A stretch of 64,000 nt of DNA, taken from positions 434,001-498,000 of the forward strand of contig NZ_LS999833.1 of assembly GCF_900537175.1 (NCBI RefSeq). Direction: 5' to 3'. This DNA comes from Lentilitoribacter sp. Alg239-R112 (GTDB lineage: Bacteria > Pseudomonadota > Alphaproteobacteria > Rhizobiales > Rhizobiaceae). The notes under the pieces were generated by a model. It was not told the DNA's origin. It did not search any database and saw only the letters and a program-made list of their open reading frames with translations. This document shows, in pieces, positions 43,707 to 53,016 of the stretch; positions within the stretch are counted from its first letter, which is position 1; every line of letters begins with the position of its first letter. The position numbers and the translations under genes were made by a program.

Positions 43707-45097
43707 ATGGAGAATGAGTTGATGATGGGATTACAAGCCGAATCGGATCAGCTATTTTATGATTTCTGCCTGGAAGACCATGTTCCTGAGGATCATTTAC
43801 TGCGAAAGATTGACCATTTTCTAGAATTGAATGATTTGCGTGAGAAATTGAGGCCATTTTACAGTTCACGGGCCGTCCCTCAATTGATCCAGCATTGATG
43901 ATACGAATGCTCATTGTTGGCTATTGTTTTGGTATTCGCTCAGAGCGGCGCCTGTACGAAGAGGTTCATTTGAACTTGACCTACCGCTGGTTATGCCGTT
44001 TGGGATTAGGTGGCAAAGTGCCAGATCATTCTACGTTTTCATTGAACAGACATGGCAGATTTAGAAGCAGCGATTTACTCAGGCTTTTATTTGAAAGCAC
44101 AGTACGGCGCTGCTTGGATGAAGGTTTGGTTGGGGGCGATAGTTTTGCTGTTGATGCCAGCCTGATACAGGTAGACGCCAATAAACAAAGATCACTTCCA
44201 TCAGATGAATGGAATATTGATAGTCTTCCCAAAGACGCAGGTCGGTCTACCCGTGAATATCTCGAAGCTTTAAACGATACTGCCTTTGGTGCTGCCAGTG
44301 ATAAACAACCCAAATTTATCTCACCTTGTAATCCGGCGTCCCAATGGACAGGAGCTTTGAGAGGCCCTGCATTCTTTGCCTACGCTACCAACTATCTGAT
44401 TGATACCGACAATGCTGTTATCATGGATGTTGAGGGAACAAAAGCCATTCGTCAGGCTGATGTTGGTTCGGTAAGAACCATGATTGACCGTGTATCTAAT
44501 CGCTTTGGTTTAGAGCCCAACAAACTCATTGGCGACAGTGCTTATGGTGCAGCGGATAATCTGAATTAGCTGGTCAATATAAGAGATATCGAGCCGCATA
44601 TACCCGTGTTCGACAAGTCAAACAGAACCGATGGTACATTCTCACAATCTGATTTTACATGGCATGAAGATACAAACAGTTACTCTTGCCCAAAGGGTAA
44701 ATCGCTGCGAACAACCGGAACAGTGCATGATGGCAAGACAAGGCTCTACCGTTCGTCAAAATCTGACTGCGATTCATGCCCGCTCAAAGCAAAATGTTGT
44801 CCCAAAGCACCTCATCGAAAGATCCCAAGAGATATTCATGAAGATGCCCGTGATGTGGCAAGAACCATTCTTAAAACGGAGGAACATGAAACGTCTCGAC
44901 GAAACCGAAAGAAAGTGGAGATGCTGTTTGCTCACCTCAAACGTATTCTGAAATTGGAACGATTAAGACTGCGTGGACCCAATGGAGCAAAGGATGAATT
45001 TCTGCTCGCAGCAACAGCTCAGAATTTACGAAAGCTTGCCAAACTCAGATACAAACCTCCACCGGATATCGCAAATATGCGCCCAGAATCCGTTTAG
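43707..45097 (+). pseudogene. IS1182-family transposase with frameshift and nonsense mutation
   Basis: Three frames together give a full transposase. The first ends in LREKLRPFYSS then runs out of frame; the next begins effectively at TGRPSIDPALMIRMLIVGYC, so one base was lost near 43874. The second frame (KVPDHSTFSLNRHGRF, GGDSFAVDASLIQVDANKQRS) stops at a TAG at 44567. There the family has Trp (NLNWLV), so TGG became TAG; the frame then continues (IRDIEPHIPVFDKS) to the C-terminus (RRNRKKVEMLFAHLKRILKLERLRLRG). The IS1182 family does not to my knowledge use programmed frameshifting, and the in-frame stop would kill it anyway. Confidence 0.88.
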
Positions 45098-45217
45098 TGG
45101 AGGAGATTTAAGCCCAAAACAATGAAAATAACTCCGATTAATACAAAACAGGCGAACAGCCTGAAAAAAACTACTCGCGATCCAAAACCGCGCTAGACAA
45201 TCTCAATTAACTCAAAC

Positions 45218-45238
45218 ACTTTATCAACAATATCTGCC
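45218..45238 (-). repeat. IS right terminal inverted repeat core
   Basis: Reverse complement of 43634-43654, all 21 bases. Confidence 0.85.
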
Positions 45239-45342
45239 CATTGCGGAATTCACCTCTCTTTTTTCGATGCCCGGCCCATTGAAATGGCAGGGCATAAAAA
45301 ATCGTTGCAAAAACCTTCCTTTTTACATCAATTGCACAGCCC

Positions 45343-46179
45343 CTACTCCATCAATCGCGCAGCACCAGACACACGGATAGAGGCACCTTTTTCACTGGTT
45401 AGATCAACGTCTATGATTGATCTCATACCCATATCTTCGCCTTGTATAATTTGAAAATTATTCTCGTGGGGCCATTTGATGTCGCGTAGATAGCCTGCAA
45501 AGGCAGCGCTCGCGGCGCCTGTAGCGGGGTCTTCGAACACGCCACCGGATGCGAAAGCATTTCGTGTATGAAATTTGCGGTCATGTTCTTTATAAACCAG
45601 CATCACCGTGATGAGACCGCGCCTGTTCATAAATGTGCGCCCCTCTTCCAGATCATAATTCATCGCAGATAAATCATCGCGAGATTTCAATGCTAGAACA
45701 TAATGATCAGCCCCGCCATGAATTTCTGCCGGAGGGATCGACATATCGAGTTGATCTCGCTCCAAACCAAACAGTGAAAGAAGCAAATTCAACTCAACAT
45801 CGTTTAACGGCATGCTTTTAGTCGGCGGCGATTGAAGAGCTGCGGAAAATCCGTTTCCAGACGTATTTCCTTCCACACTGATCGCTGCATTGTTGAGTTT
45901 TAAAGCATAATCACCATCCCCTTCACGGCGGGCCAAAGCTGCACCAAGGGCGATTGTTGCATGACCGCAAAACGGAACTTCTGATTCAGGTGAGAAATAC
46001 CTTACGCGCCAATTATTTTTGCCCTCCATGGGGGACGCAAACGCTGTTTCTGAAAACCCCACATCGAAGGCGAGTTTCTGCATTGTTTCAGCAGATGGCA
46101 ACTCGTCATAGAAGGCTACTCCCGCAGGATTCCCCCCATTTTCACCATCACTAAATGACGCAATTCTTAAAACATCCAT
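45343..46179 (-). CDS. PhzF-family isomerase/epimerase
   Basis: 278 residues of the PhzF/diaminopimelate-epimerase-like fold. GNPAGVAF near the start, the catalytic Glu in GFSETAFA, RYFSPESEVPFCGHATIALG, and FEDPATGAASAAFAGYLRD are the family motifs. Substrate unknown; relatives isomerise small acids. It is divergent from an Lrp/AsnC gene, its probable regulator. A second PhzF gene with the same pattern lies at 59834. Confidence 0.9.
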   Translation of the reverse strand: MDVLRIASFSDGENGGNPAGVAFYDELPSAETMQKLAFDVGFSETAFASPMEGKNNWRVRYFSPESEVPFCGHATIALGAALARREGDGDYALKLNNAAISVEGNTSGNGFSAALQSPPTKSMPLNDVELNLLLSLFGLERDQLDMSIPPAEIHGGADHYVLALKSRDDLSAMNYDLEEGRTFMNRRGLITVMLVYKEHDRKFHTRNAFASGGVFEDPATGAASAAFAGYLRDIKWPHENNFQIIQGEDMGMRSIIDVDLTSEKGASIRVSGAARLME

Positions 46180-46246
46180 ATCATTTCTCCAATAAATTTA
46201 AACACAAGATAACTCATTGGAATTACGAATTTAACATACTATATAT

Positions 46247-46266
46247 GGAGATTTTTATAATTCTCC
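46247..46266. promoter_or_regulatory. Weak inverted repeat between phzF-like and Lrp-type genes
   Basis: GGAGA and TCTCC arms (extended AAT/ATT) spaced by 10 bp lie in the 126-bp divergent space, 40 bases before the regulator's start. A possible Lrp-type site; weak evidence. Confidence 0.4.
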
Positions 46267-46305
46267 TTATAATTTGTAAATAAAATCGCGAAGGAGTTTA
46301 TATTC

Positions 46306-46734
46306 ATGGACATGACTGATAGAAAAATTCTTGACCATCTGGTCTTAAATAGTCGCATCGCTATGAGCAGCCTTGCAAAACTTGTGGGCATGAGCGCACC
46401 AAGCGTTGCTGAACGTGTAAGACACATGGAAGACAGCGGCATTATAAAGGGTTTTACGGTTGATTTAGATTACAGCAAATTGGGGTTTAGCATCGAGGCG
46501 CTTGTGCGTATCCGCCCCCTTCCGGGACAACTTCACATCGTTGAGAAAATGATCATTGAAGAAAGTCGCTTTACATCTTGCGACAAGGTTACAGGTGAAG
46601 ATTGTTTTGTTGTTAGAATAAGTGCCAAAAACATTCAGGAACTGGATATTATTATGGACCCATTCCATGAAAGAGCCGCAACGAACACGTCAATCGTAAA
46701 ATCCTCCCCAATACGAAACAGGCAACCTAAATAA
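46306..46734 (+). CDS. Lrp/AsnC-family transcription regulator
   Basis: 142 residues with AAGGAG upstream. N-terminal HTH (MTDRKILDHLVLNSRIAMSSLAKLVGMSAPSVAERVRHMEDSGIIKGFTVDLD) and C-terminal RAM/AsnC ligand domain (about 65-135). It forms octamers and senses amino acids. Divergence from the PhzF gene and proximity to an MFS gene downstream suggest it controls these, a common local arrangement. Confidence 0.93.
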   Translation: MDMTDRKILDHLVLNSRIAMSSLAKLVGMSAPSVAERVRHMEDSGIIKGFTVDLDYSKLGFSIEALVRIRPLPGQLHIVEKMIIEESRFTSCDKVTGEDCFVVRISAKNIQELDIIMDPFHERAATNTSIVKSSPIRNRQPK

Positions 46735-46807
46735 ACAACATAAATGATGGGTATAAATAGTAATATCTGTAGATTGCTTTCCATGGTAGTAACCGCTCAC
46801 TACAGAT

Positions 46808-48040
46808 GTGAGACTCAATCCTTTGAACAGTTTTAAATTTTACAAACAAAACTTCCGATGGTTGTTTGCAGGTGCCCTGCTTACTTATTCATCATCATTT
46901 GGACAGACTTATTTTATCTCCATTTTTGCAGGTGAAATCAGAGCAGAGTTTGACCTCTCCCACGGTGGCTGGGGCACTGTTTATATGGTAGGGACACTGT
47001 GTTCCGCTTTGGCAATGGTTTTTGCTGGCTCGTTGATGGATAATTTCCGGGCGCGCACCCTTGGCACTGTCCTACTGGTTGCCATTGCCGTGACCGCTGT
47101 TTTGATGTCAGTTAATATATATCTCATTGGCCTTGTGGGGATTATCTTTCTCTTGCGGTTTCTTGGGCAAGGCATGCTTGCCCATGTTCCAAAGGTAGCC
47201 ATGTCGCGATGGTTTCAAGCCACACGCGGACGGGCGCTTGCCGTCTCGTCTATGGGATTTGTAATCGGCGAAGCAACTTTGCCTCTGCTTTTTGTCACCA
47301 TATCCAGCCTGTTAGGGTGGCGTGATACGTGGCTCGTCATTGCAGCGCTTGCCCTCTTGTTCATCCCGGTTATTTTCCAATTGCTTAAAACCGAGCGAAC
47401 ACCCAAATCCGAAGTGCAGGAAAACACCAGTGTCGGGATGTTGGGTAAACAATGGACGAGAATGGATGCCATCAAACATCCACTTTTCTGGTTGGTCTTG
47501 CCAACATGGCTGGCCATTCCCGCGTTTGCCACCGCATTCTTTTTCCATCAGGTTCACTTTACTGAAGTAAAAGGCTGGGAACTGATCAACTTTGTTGCAC
47601 TTTTCCCGATCTATGCAAGCGTTTCCCTCTTCAGTCTCGTCATGTCCGGCTTTATTATTGATCGATTTAAATCTGACTTTCTGGTGCCACTCCTAACCCT
47701 GCCGTTTGCGGCGAGTTTTTTCATATTCTCATACGCAGATACTTTATTTGTAGCCGCCATCGCTTTCGTGTTTTTTGCTCTCATGGCGGGGTTTTCTTCC
47801 ACGGTATCGTCTACATTTTGGGCAGAGTTTTATGGAACAGAGCATCTTGGCTCGATTAAATCTTTTGCTGCATCGATCATGGTCTTTGCTTCCGCAATCG
47901 GACCATGGTTGACCGGGGTTTTAATCGACCAGGGCATTACGCTCGACAGGCAACTGCCGCTTATTGCGATCTACTTTCTGATTTGCAGCCTTTTATCAAC
48001 CATCGGGATCATCAAGGCACGAAGAAGAGCGACCGGATAA
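46808..48040 (+). CDS. Major facilitator superfamily transporter
   Basis: 410 residues from a GTG; a TTG four codons further in is possible. Twelve helices; the GSLMDNFRARTLGTV loop between helices 2 and 3 is the MFS signature, and a matching motif IIDRFKSDFLVPL lies in the second half. The N-terminus SSFGQTYFISIFAGEIRAEFDLSHGGWGTVY is like the oxalate/formate-antiporter-type subgroup. Substrate unknown. It follows the Lrp gene by 73 bases. Confidence 0.88.
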   Translation: MRLNPLNSFKFYKQNFRWLFAGALLTYSSSFGQTYFISIFAGEIRAEFDLSHGGWGTVYMVGTLCSALAMVFAGSLMDNFRARTLGTVLLVAIAVTAVLMSVNIYLIGLVGIIFLLRFLGQGMLAHVPKVAMSRWFQATRGRALAVSSMGFVIGEATLPLLFVTISSLLGWRDTWLVIAALALLFIPVIFQLLKTERTPKSEVQENTSVGMLGKQWTRMDAIKHPLFWLVLPTWLAIPAFATAFFFHQVHFTEVKGWELINFVALFPIYASVSLFSLVMSGFIIDRFKSDFLVPLLTLPFAASFFIFSYADTLFVAAIAFVFFALMAGFSSTVSSTFWAEFYGTEHLGSIKSFAASIMVFASAIGPWLTGVLIDQGITLDRQLPLIAIYFLICSLLSTIGIIKARRRATG

Positions 48041-48125
48041 GAATTTTCACCACGCCATTGCGATCAAGCCTTTGGATGCTTATCTTAAAAGAGAATATAG
48101 ATTCGTTGCAACGGAGACTGAAAAT

Positions 48126-48359
48126 ATGGCCATGGATGCTGCCGAAATTGAAAAAATGATCAAAGACGCACTTCCTGATGCAACTGTTGTTATCCGAGAC
48201 CTTGCTGGCGATGGCGATCACTACGCCGCCGAAGTGGTATCGGAAAGTTTTCGTGGCAAAACACGTGTTGCTCAACACAAAATGATATATGATGCCTTAC
48301 AGGGTAATATGGGCGGAGCTCTGCATGCGCTGGCCTTACAAACAAGTGTGCCGGACTAA
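48126..48359 (+). CDS. BolA-family protein
   Basis: 77 residues from the ATG preceded by GGAGA. MDAAEIEKMIKDALPDATVVIRDLAGDGDHYAAEVVSESFRGKTRVAQHKMIYDALQG is a class II KH-like BolA domain with the conserved His used in [2Fe-2S] binding. It works with the monothiol glutaredoxin encoded 1 kb downstream in iron-sulfur trafficking and iron sensing. In many Hyphomicrobiales it follows purL; here it does not. Confidence 0.92.
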   Translation: MAMDAAEIEKMIKDALPDATVVIRDLAGDGDHYAAEVVSESFRGKTRVAQHKMIYDALQGNMGGALHALALQTSVPD

Positions 48360-48487
48360 ATCCCTCGACCTATTCTATTGATATTGTTGTCTATTTTTAT
48401 GTTTTATGGAACATTTGATCGAAATCAAGCAGACATAGTTGTTTTGGGCTAAAATCTCCATATCGATGAAAATGATAGGAGGTTATG

Positions 48488-48934
48488 ATGCCTCAAGCAA
48501 CTTTGACAAAACCATCACTTACTCTTCGAATTGGCTTGGGAAAGTTATTTGGTCTTGCAATTGGCCTAGCAGTTTTCCTGATTTTGCCACTGGTCTCACC
48601 AGAAACAAGTATGATGTTTCGCTGGGGTATATTATTCTGGTACACAACACTCGGCGCGATCATTGGTGTTTTCGGTGTCTATACAGAGCACCCAATTCTT
48701 GGCCTGCCGCTTCCTTGGTGGGTGCGTGCTACAGGAATAGGCGCGTGGATGAACCTTATTTTGACAATGCTTGCCTTTGATGAGTTGAACTCCATCATGT
48801 CTAAACTGGCAAATATTGGAATGAGCGCAGGACTGTCACCTTTCTGGTTCGTTGCCGAAGGTGCGATCGTCGGCTTTATCTTAGGTTGGCTGTTAACAAA
48901 GCTTGCAGGTGAAGGCCCCAAAACACTTAGATAG
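48488..48934 (+). CDS. Hypothetical four-helix membrane protein
   Basis: 148 residues from the second of two adjacent ATGs, which has the better spacing to AGGAGG. Four hydrophobic segments: about 15-35 (IGLGKLFGLAIGLAVFLILP), 44-65, 84-100 and 120-140. The layout (WGILFWYTTLGAIIGVFGVYTEHPILGLPLPWW) resembles conserved alphaproteobacterial membrane proteins of unknown function. It separates bolA from grxD and ends at a terminator. Confidence 0.75.
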   Translation: MPQATLTKPSLTLRIGLGKLFGLAIGLAVFLILPLVSPETSMMFRWGILFWYTTLGAIIGVFGVYTEHPILGLPLPWWVRATGIGAWMNLILTMLAFDELNSIMSKLANIGMSAGLSPFWFVAEGAIVGFILGWLLTKLAGEGPKTLR

Positions 48935-48966
48935 CTCAAACGCATAGATGTTAACGCAAAATGAAA

Positions 48967-48990
48967 AGGCCACTCCCTTGGGAGCGGCCT
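48967..48990. terminator. Bidirectional terminator
   Basis: AGGCCACTCCC and GGGAGCGGCCT pair with one A-C mismatch around TT. On the minus strand it is followed by TTTTCATTTT, so it suits the small gene at 49064-49132, and it also serves the membrane-protein gene on the plus strand. Confidence 0.8.
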
Positions 48991-49063
48991 CGCATTTAAA
49001 AATCCGGAAGGGTCTCAAACGTCATAGCTTAAAAGCTGTAGAGAATCCGGTTTTATGATTTAT

Positions 49064-49132
49064 CTATGAAGATTGCTCCATAAACATACCACTAAACAAA
49101 GACCCAACCTGACCAGTTAAAATGCTCGACAT
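49064..49132 (-). CDS. Candidate small protein gene, 22 residues
   Basis: The minus strand reads AAAGGAGGTGGTCC then ATG, a perfect Shine-Dalgarno with ideal spacing, followed by 22 codons (starting MSSILTGQVGSLFSGMFMEQ) and a TAG. The peptide is hydrophobic and uncharged except for one Glu. An 8-bp hairpin lies 40 bases upstream in the presumed leader and a strong terminator lies about 75 bases downstream. Together they look like a complete small transcription unit, convergent with the membrane-protein gene and divergent from grxD. A regulatory RNA or toxin-like membrane peptide are alternatives. Confidence 0.55.
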   Translation of the reverse strand: MSSILTGQVGSLFSGMFMEQSS

Positions 49133-49172
49133 TGGACCACCTCCTTTCAATACGTTAATCTTGCTTTGAAGT

Positions 49173-49198
49173 TTGCCAGAGGATTTCGATTCTGGCAA
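49173..49198 (-). other. Hairpin in the leader of the small protein gene
   Basis: TTGCCAGA and TCTGGCAA form a perfect 8-bp stem with a 10-base loop, 40 bases before the small ATG on the minus strand. On the plus strand an A-run follows, so it is not a terminator toward grxD. Confidence 0.55.
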
Positions 49199-49368
49199 TG
49201 AAAAAAAATACCAGTGATTTTTTATAGATTTGATCGAATAAGTAACGGATGTAATGCCTGGACATTACAGATATTCAATATTTGTTTGCTCAATCAAAAT
49301 TGGTGCTTGAAAAGATTACGTATTGCTATCATATAGTTTTCAAATACAGCCTTAAAAGGAATTCCAGA

Positions 49369-49707
49369 ATGTCAGCTATTACAGATTTTATCGACAACGA
49401 AGTTAAAAGTAACGATGTTGTCGTGTTCATGAAGGGTACACCTGATTTTCCTCAATGCGGTTTTTCAGGGCAAGTTGTTCAGATCATGAACTATCTTGGT
49501 GTTCCATATAAGGGCATCAACGTGCTCGCAGATGATGATCTTCGCGAAGGTATTAAAACATATTCAAACTGGCCAACTATTCCTCAGCTTTATATTAAAG
49601 GTGAGTTTCTTGGTGGATGCGATATCGTGCGAGAAATGTTCCAAAGCGAAGAGCTTCAACAACATATGGCCGATAATGGCCTTGAAGTGAATATTGCGGC
49701 GAATTAA
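49369..49707 (+). CDS. grxD: Monothiol glutaredoxin (Grx4/GrxD type)
   Basis: 112 residues from the ATG preceded by AAAAGGA. The CGFS active site (30-33) in [20 protein letters not shown], the [20 protein letters not shown] segment and the length define the type II monothiol class. It binds a [2Fe-2S] cluster with glutathione and passes it on, often together with BolA. Terminated by the hairpin at 49782. Confidence 0.96.
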   Translation: MSAITDFIDNEVKSNDVVVFMKGTPDFPQCGFSGQVVQIMNYLGVPYKGINVLADDDLREGIKTYSNWPTIPQLYIKGEFLGGCDIVREMFQSEELQQHMADNGLEVNIAAN

Positions 49708-49781
49708 ACTTCGCCGCATAGCTGGTTCTTAGACAGTTGCCAGCTTCATAATCTGAATCATATAGTTTTGTTTTTGATTCC

Positions 49782-49807
49782 AAAGAGGCTCGCAAGTGCC
49801 TCTTTTT
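49782..49807 (+). terminator. Rho-independent terminator of grxD
   Basis: AAAGAGGC and GCCTCTTT form an 8-bp stem around TCGCAAGT and are followed by T residues. Confidence 0.85.
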
Positions 49808-49838
49808 GTTTTGGAATCACGAAATATGAAAGCAAAAA

Positions 49839-51101
49839 ATGACTGAAATTCGAACCGCTAGTCGTCAAGATAAAGATACATATCCAACCGAACTCACTGG
49901 TGCTGCGCGCGCTGGTTTTAGAGAGCGCAATTTTATTGTTTTTATGGCCGCGGTTACATCTATAGTCGCGTTTTCGGTCGATATGATGCTGCCTGCCCTC
50001 GCGGACATTGGAAGCGAATACCGTCTAAGTGATGCTAATGATACACAACTGGTTATTATCGCCTTTATCTTTTCGTTTGGCGTGTCACAATTGTTTTTTG
50101 GTCCATTAACGGATGCCTTTGGGCGCCGTAAAATTCTGGTTGGATCATTATTTTCTTTCGCACTCATCTCGGTCGCAGCACTCTTTTCACCAAACTTCGA
50201 GACATTGTTGCTAGCGCGCGCGCTGGCGGGAGTTGCTGCCGGCGCAGCAAGAACCGCGTCTCAAGCTGTGGTGCGGGACTGTTTTGTAAGTAGTGATATG
50301 GCTCGTATCATGAGCCTTGTTATGGCCGTCTTTATGGTTGCACCTCTTGCTGCACCTGTGATCGGGCAATTCATCATATACTTATCAAATTGGCATTGGA
50401 TATTTCTATTCCTCGGCATCGGTGGTGCAATTACAGCAACAATCGGTGCGCTTCACCTGAAGGAAACACAAGATCCGGAAAACATAAGACCCCTATCTGC
50501 AAAGCGGGTTTCACAAGCTTTTCTAGAGAGCCTTACCTATCGCAGATCAACTGGATATACGCTTGTGAGCGTGGCCTTTACAGGTGCGCTTTTCACCTAT
50601 GTTGTTATGGCGCCGCAAGTGTTTGGCGAACTTTATGGATTAGGTGGCAACTTTGTGTACGCTTTCATGGCTGCGGCAGGTGCGCTTACCGTTAGTAGTA
50701 TTGTAAACGGAAAATTGGTCAAAACTGTCGTGTTGCGCAAAATCGTGCACCTGGCGTTGATCGCCTTTTTCATTATGGCCATCATTTTTGTTGTACTTGC
50801 CTATCTCGATAGTATCCCATTCGAGGTCATGCTTCTCATAACGATGTCGACAATGTTTCTTTTTGGCTTTGTTGCAACCAATACATCCGCAATTGCGCTT
50901 GAACCAATGGGACATATTGCTGGAACAGCATCATCGGTTATTAATACGGTATCTGTCAGTGGTGGCGCGCTGATTGGTGGTATCATTGGTCAACTTTATG
51001 ATGGAACTGTTGTTCCCATGGCGACTGGATATCTCATACTGGCAATTATTGCCATTATTGCTGCATTTTGGGGAGAACGTGGAAGCCTAACACTACGTTA
51101 G
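49839..51101 (+). CDS. Bcr/CflA-family drug-resistance MFS transporter
   Basis: 420 residues, twelve helices. ITSIVAFSVDMMLPALADIGSEYRLSDANDTQLVI is the typical first helix region, GPLTDAFGRRKILVGS the motif A loop, and ARALAGVAAGAARTASQAVVRDCF the motif C-like helix of 12-TM drug exporters. A 30-residue polar N-terminus precedes helix 1. In relatives a Bcr-type gene often sits next to grxD, as here. Confidence 0.92.
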   Translation: MTEIRTASRQDKDTYPTELTGAARAGFRERNFIVFMAAVTSIVAFSVDMMLPALADIGSEYRLSDANDTQLVIIAFIFSFGVSQLFFGPLTDAFGRRKILVGSLFSFALISVAALFSPNFETLLLARALAGVAAGAARTASQAVVRDCFVSSDMARIMSLVMAVFMVAPLAAPVIGQFIIYLSNWHWIFLFLGIGGAITATIGALHLKETQDPENIRPLSAKRVSQAFLESLTYRRSTGYTLVSVAFTGALFTYVVMAPQVFGELYGLGGNFVYAFMAAAGALTVSSIVNGKLVKTVVLRKIVHLALIAFFIMAIIFVVLAYLDSIPFEVMLLITMSTMFLFGFVATNTSAIALEPMGHIAGTASSVINTVSVSGGALIGGIIGQLYDGTVVPMATGYLILAIIAIIAAFWGERGSLTLR

Positions 51102-51125
51102 GCTCCGCGCTAAATCTAATCTTTG

Positions 51126-51953
51126 CTAGTCTTTCCAAAGCTCATGTCTGATCTCTTCCCACATATCTTTGTTGGAAGTGAGAAGAAGCCCGCCATCTGT
51201 AGTAAACGGTGTGTATTTACTTGTATCTAAACGAGCGGAATACCCGCCTGCCTCGGTATGGATGAGGGTACCCGCCAAGTGATCCCACGGCATCATACGA
51301 CTATAGAGCAAGTAGTGCGCCATGCCAGTTGCCAAGATGCGATAGTCATGTGCAGCACAGCGGTAACCAAAGAAATTTAGATTACGTGTTTGGTTTGCAA
51401 CAATCTTAGCCTGGAGCCTTTCCTCAAAACCCGTCCATGAAACCGAACCCGTCATCTGACCAAACGATACTGGTTCAGAAACTTTAAGCTTCACTTCCTT
51501 GCCATCAGCTTGTTTGTAAAATCCACCCTCGCCTCGGCGAGCATAAATTGTATCCTTCATCACTGGATCATGAATAATACCGCCAATAGTCTCACCATCT
51601 TTAACAATGGCCAGCATGGTGCCAAAAATTGGTGCGCCTGATGCAAAATTGAATGTGCCGTCAATCGGATCAACCGAAAATGTTAATCCTTCCCAATCAT
51701 GCTTTTCCAACACGTTGGCATCTTCGCTCACGGCCTCCTCGCCAATGATGGCTGCATGTGGGAATCTGGCATTTAACTCGCGTGTGATAAACTTCTCCGC
51801 TGCAACATCTGCAATTGTTACAAGATCCGCAGCATTAGATTTGGCAGTAATTTCACCACACTCAAGGCGCCTAAAATGCGGCATAATCTCCTGATTACCC
51901 GCTTGCGTCAGCAGCCCAATCAACCAATCAAATTCGTTATCACTTATTGTCAT
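51126..51953 (-). CDS. Inositol monophosphatase-family phosphatase
   Basis: 275 residues. The metal-binding motifs are complete: IGEEAVSED (Glu for metal), [15 protein letters not shown] and [18 protein letters not shown]. Members hydrolyse inositol-1-phosphate, histidinol phosphate or 3'-phosphoadenosine phosphates; the sequence alone does not decide. Its start overlaps the end of ttcA by four bases, so the two are co-transcribed. Confidence 0.93.
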   Translation of the reverse strand: MTISDNEFDWLIGLLTQAGNQEIMPHFRRLECGEITAKSNAADLVTIADVAAEKFITRELNARFPHAAIIGEEAVSEDANVLEKHDWEGLTFSVDPIDGTFNFASGAPIFGTMLAIVKDGETIGGIIHDPVMKDTIYARRGEGGFYKQADGKEVKLKVSEPVSFGQMTGSVSWTGFEERLQAKIVANQTRNLNFFGYRCAAHDYRILATGMAHYLLYSRMMPWDHLAGTLIHTEAGGYSARLDTSKYTPFTTDGGLLLTSNKDMWEEIRHELWKD

Positions 51954-52888
51954 GACTTTTCGTCTTTCTCATTATTGTCGGCGGTTTCAATGCCAATATT
52001 TCCAAAATCAAAAAGAGATGTATCAAGCATATGTGACGGGCGTATGTTACCTAAGGCTTTGATCATACGATCTTTCCTGCCGGGCATTTTCGTTTCGATG
52101 TCGTTGATCATCTGTTTCATGACATTGCGTTGCAATCCGTCTTGTGAACCGCAAAGGTCACACGGAATAATCGGAAATTTGAGTGCTTGTGCAAACTTTT
52201 CAAGATCATCTTCTGCGCAATAAACCAATGGGCGCATGACCATCACATCGCCTTCATCATTGATGAGCTTTGGTGACATTGATGCCATGCGCGCACCATG
52301 GAAGAAATTGAGAAAAAACGTCTCGATCAAGTCTTCGCGATGATGCCCCAGGATCAACGCGTCACAGCCCTCTTCCCGCGCTACACGATATAAATGTCCG
52401 CGACGAAGGCGTGAACATAGTGCACAATAGGTCGAATTTGCTGAAATCTTATCAGTTACGACCGAATAAGTATCCTGATACTCAATCCGGTGTTTAATGC
52501 CATGCTTGTTGAGAAACTCAGGTAATATGTGCTTCGGGAAATTCGGTTGCCCTTGATCGAGATTGCAAGCAATCAGATCAACAGGCAGCAGTCCGCGCCA
52601 TTGCAGTTCCATCAATATCGCCAGTAGTCCGTATGAATCCTTACCGCCAGACAAGCCAACAAGCCAACGAGGGCGCTTTCCTGCGGCCTGCTCTTCTGCG
52701 CTTGGCAACATTGAGAACTCTTCCAGCGCCTGGCGCGTGTTTCGTACAAGCCGTTTGCGAAGTTTCTTAAAGCTAAGACCTTGCGGTGCATCTGCAAATA
52801 ACGACAAATCAGATGATCGCTCTTCCGTTGAACTTACATTTTGTGTCTCAAGGTCATCATCATTTGCAATGTCAGGTGTAATATCCAT
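51950..52888 (-). CDS. ttcA: tRNA 2-thiocytidine synthetase TtcA
   Basis: 312 residues. The PP-loop SGGKDS (in [18 protein letters not shown]) activates C32 of tRNA with ATP. YCALC and CDLC provide the Cys pairs that hold the iron-sulfur cluster, and [25 protein letters not shown] is the family signature. An unusual 40-residue acidic N-terminal extension precedes the conserved part. Cytoplasmic. Confidence 0.95.
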   Translation of the reverse strand: MDITPDIANDDDLETQNVSSTEERSSDLSLFADAPQGLSFKKLRKRLVRNTRQALEEFSMLPSAEEQAAGKRPRWLVGLSGGKDSYGLLAILMELQWRGLLPVDLIACNLDQGQPNFPKHILPEFLNKHGIKHRIEYQDTYSVVTDKISANSTYCALCSRLRRGHLYRVAREEGCDALILGHHREDLIETFFLNFFHGARMASMSPKLINDEGDVMVMRPLVYCAEDDLEKFAQALKFPIIPCDLCGSQDGLQRNVMKQMINDIETKMPGRKDRMIKALGNIRPSHMLDTSLFDFGNIGIETADNNEKDEKS

Positions 52889-53016
52889 GAAAATATGCGC
52901 TTATCGTTGAGTGTAGTTGATCCTCGCGTTCTATCCTTGATCATGGAAAATGACAATTGCGAATTGGTTCGCGGCGGTATACTTATGTACAAAGAGTTTA
53001 ATCATGAGCAGAACAA

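Larger units (their letters stand above)
43621..45250 (+). mobile_element. IS1182-family insertion sequence, inactivated
   Basis: About 1.63 kb. The transposase is of the IS1182 type (see the pseudogene entry). A perfect 21-bp inverted repeat core (43634-43654 and 45218-45238, beginning GGCAGATATTGTTGATAAAG) bounds it, with weaker similarity (TTC-GC) continuing 8-12 bases outward, so the outer limits are approximate. No clear target duplication could be read. Confidence 0.85.

Noticed and set aside
43874..43898. Programmed frameshifting in the IS transposase
   Set aside because: No slippery heptamer is evident, and a second lesion (in-frame TAG) shows simple decay.
46796..46812. CTCAC/GTGAG inverted repeat at the MFS start
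   Set aside because: Short arms overlapping the start codon; insufficient to call an operator.
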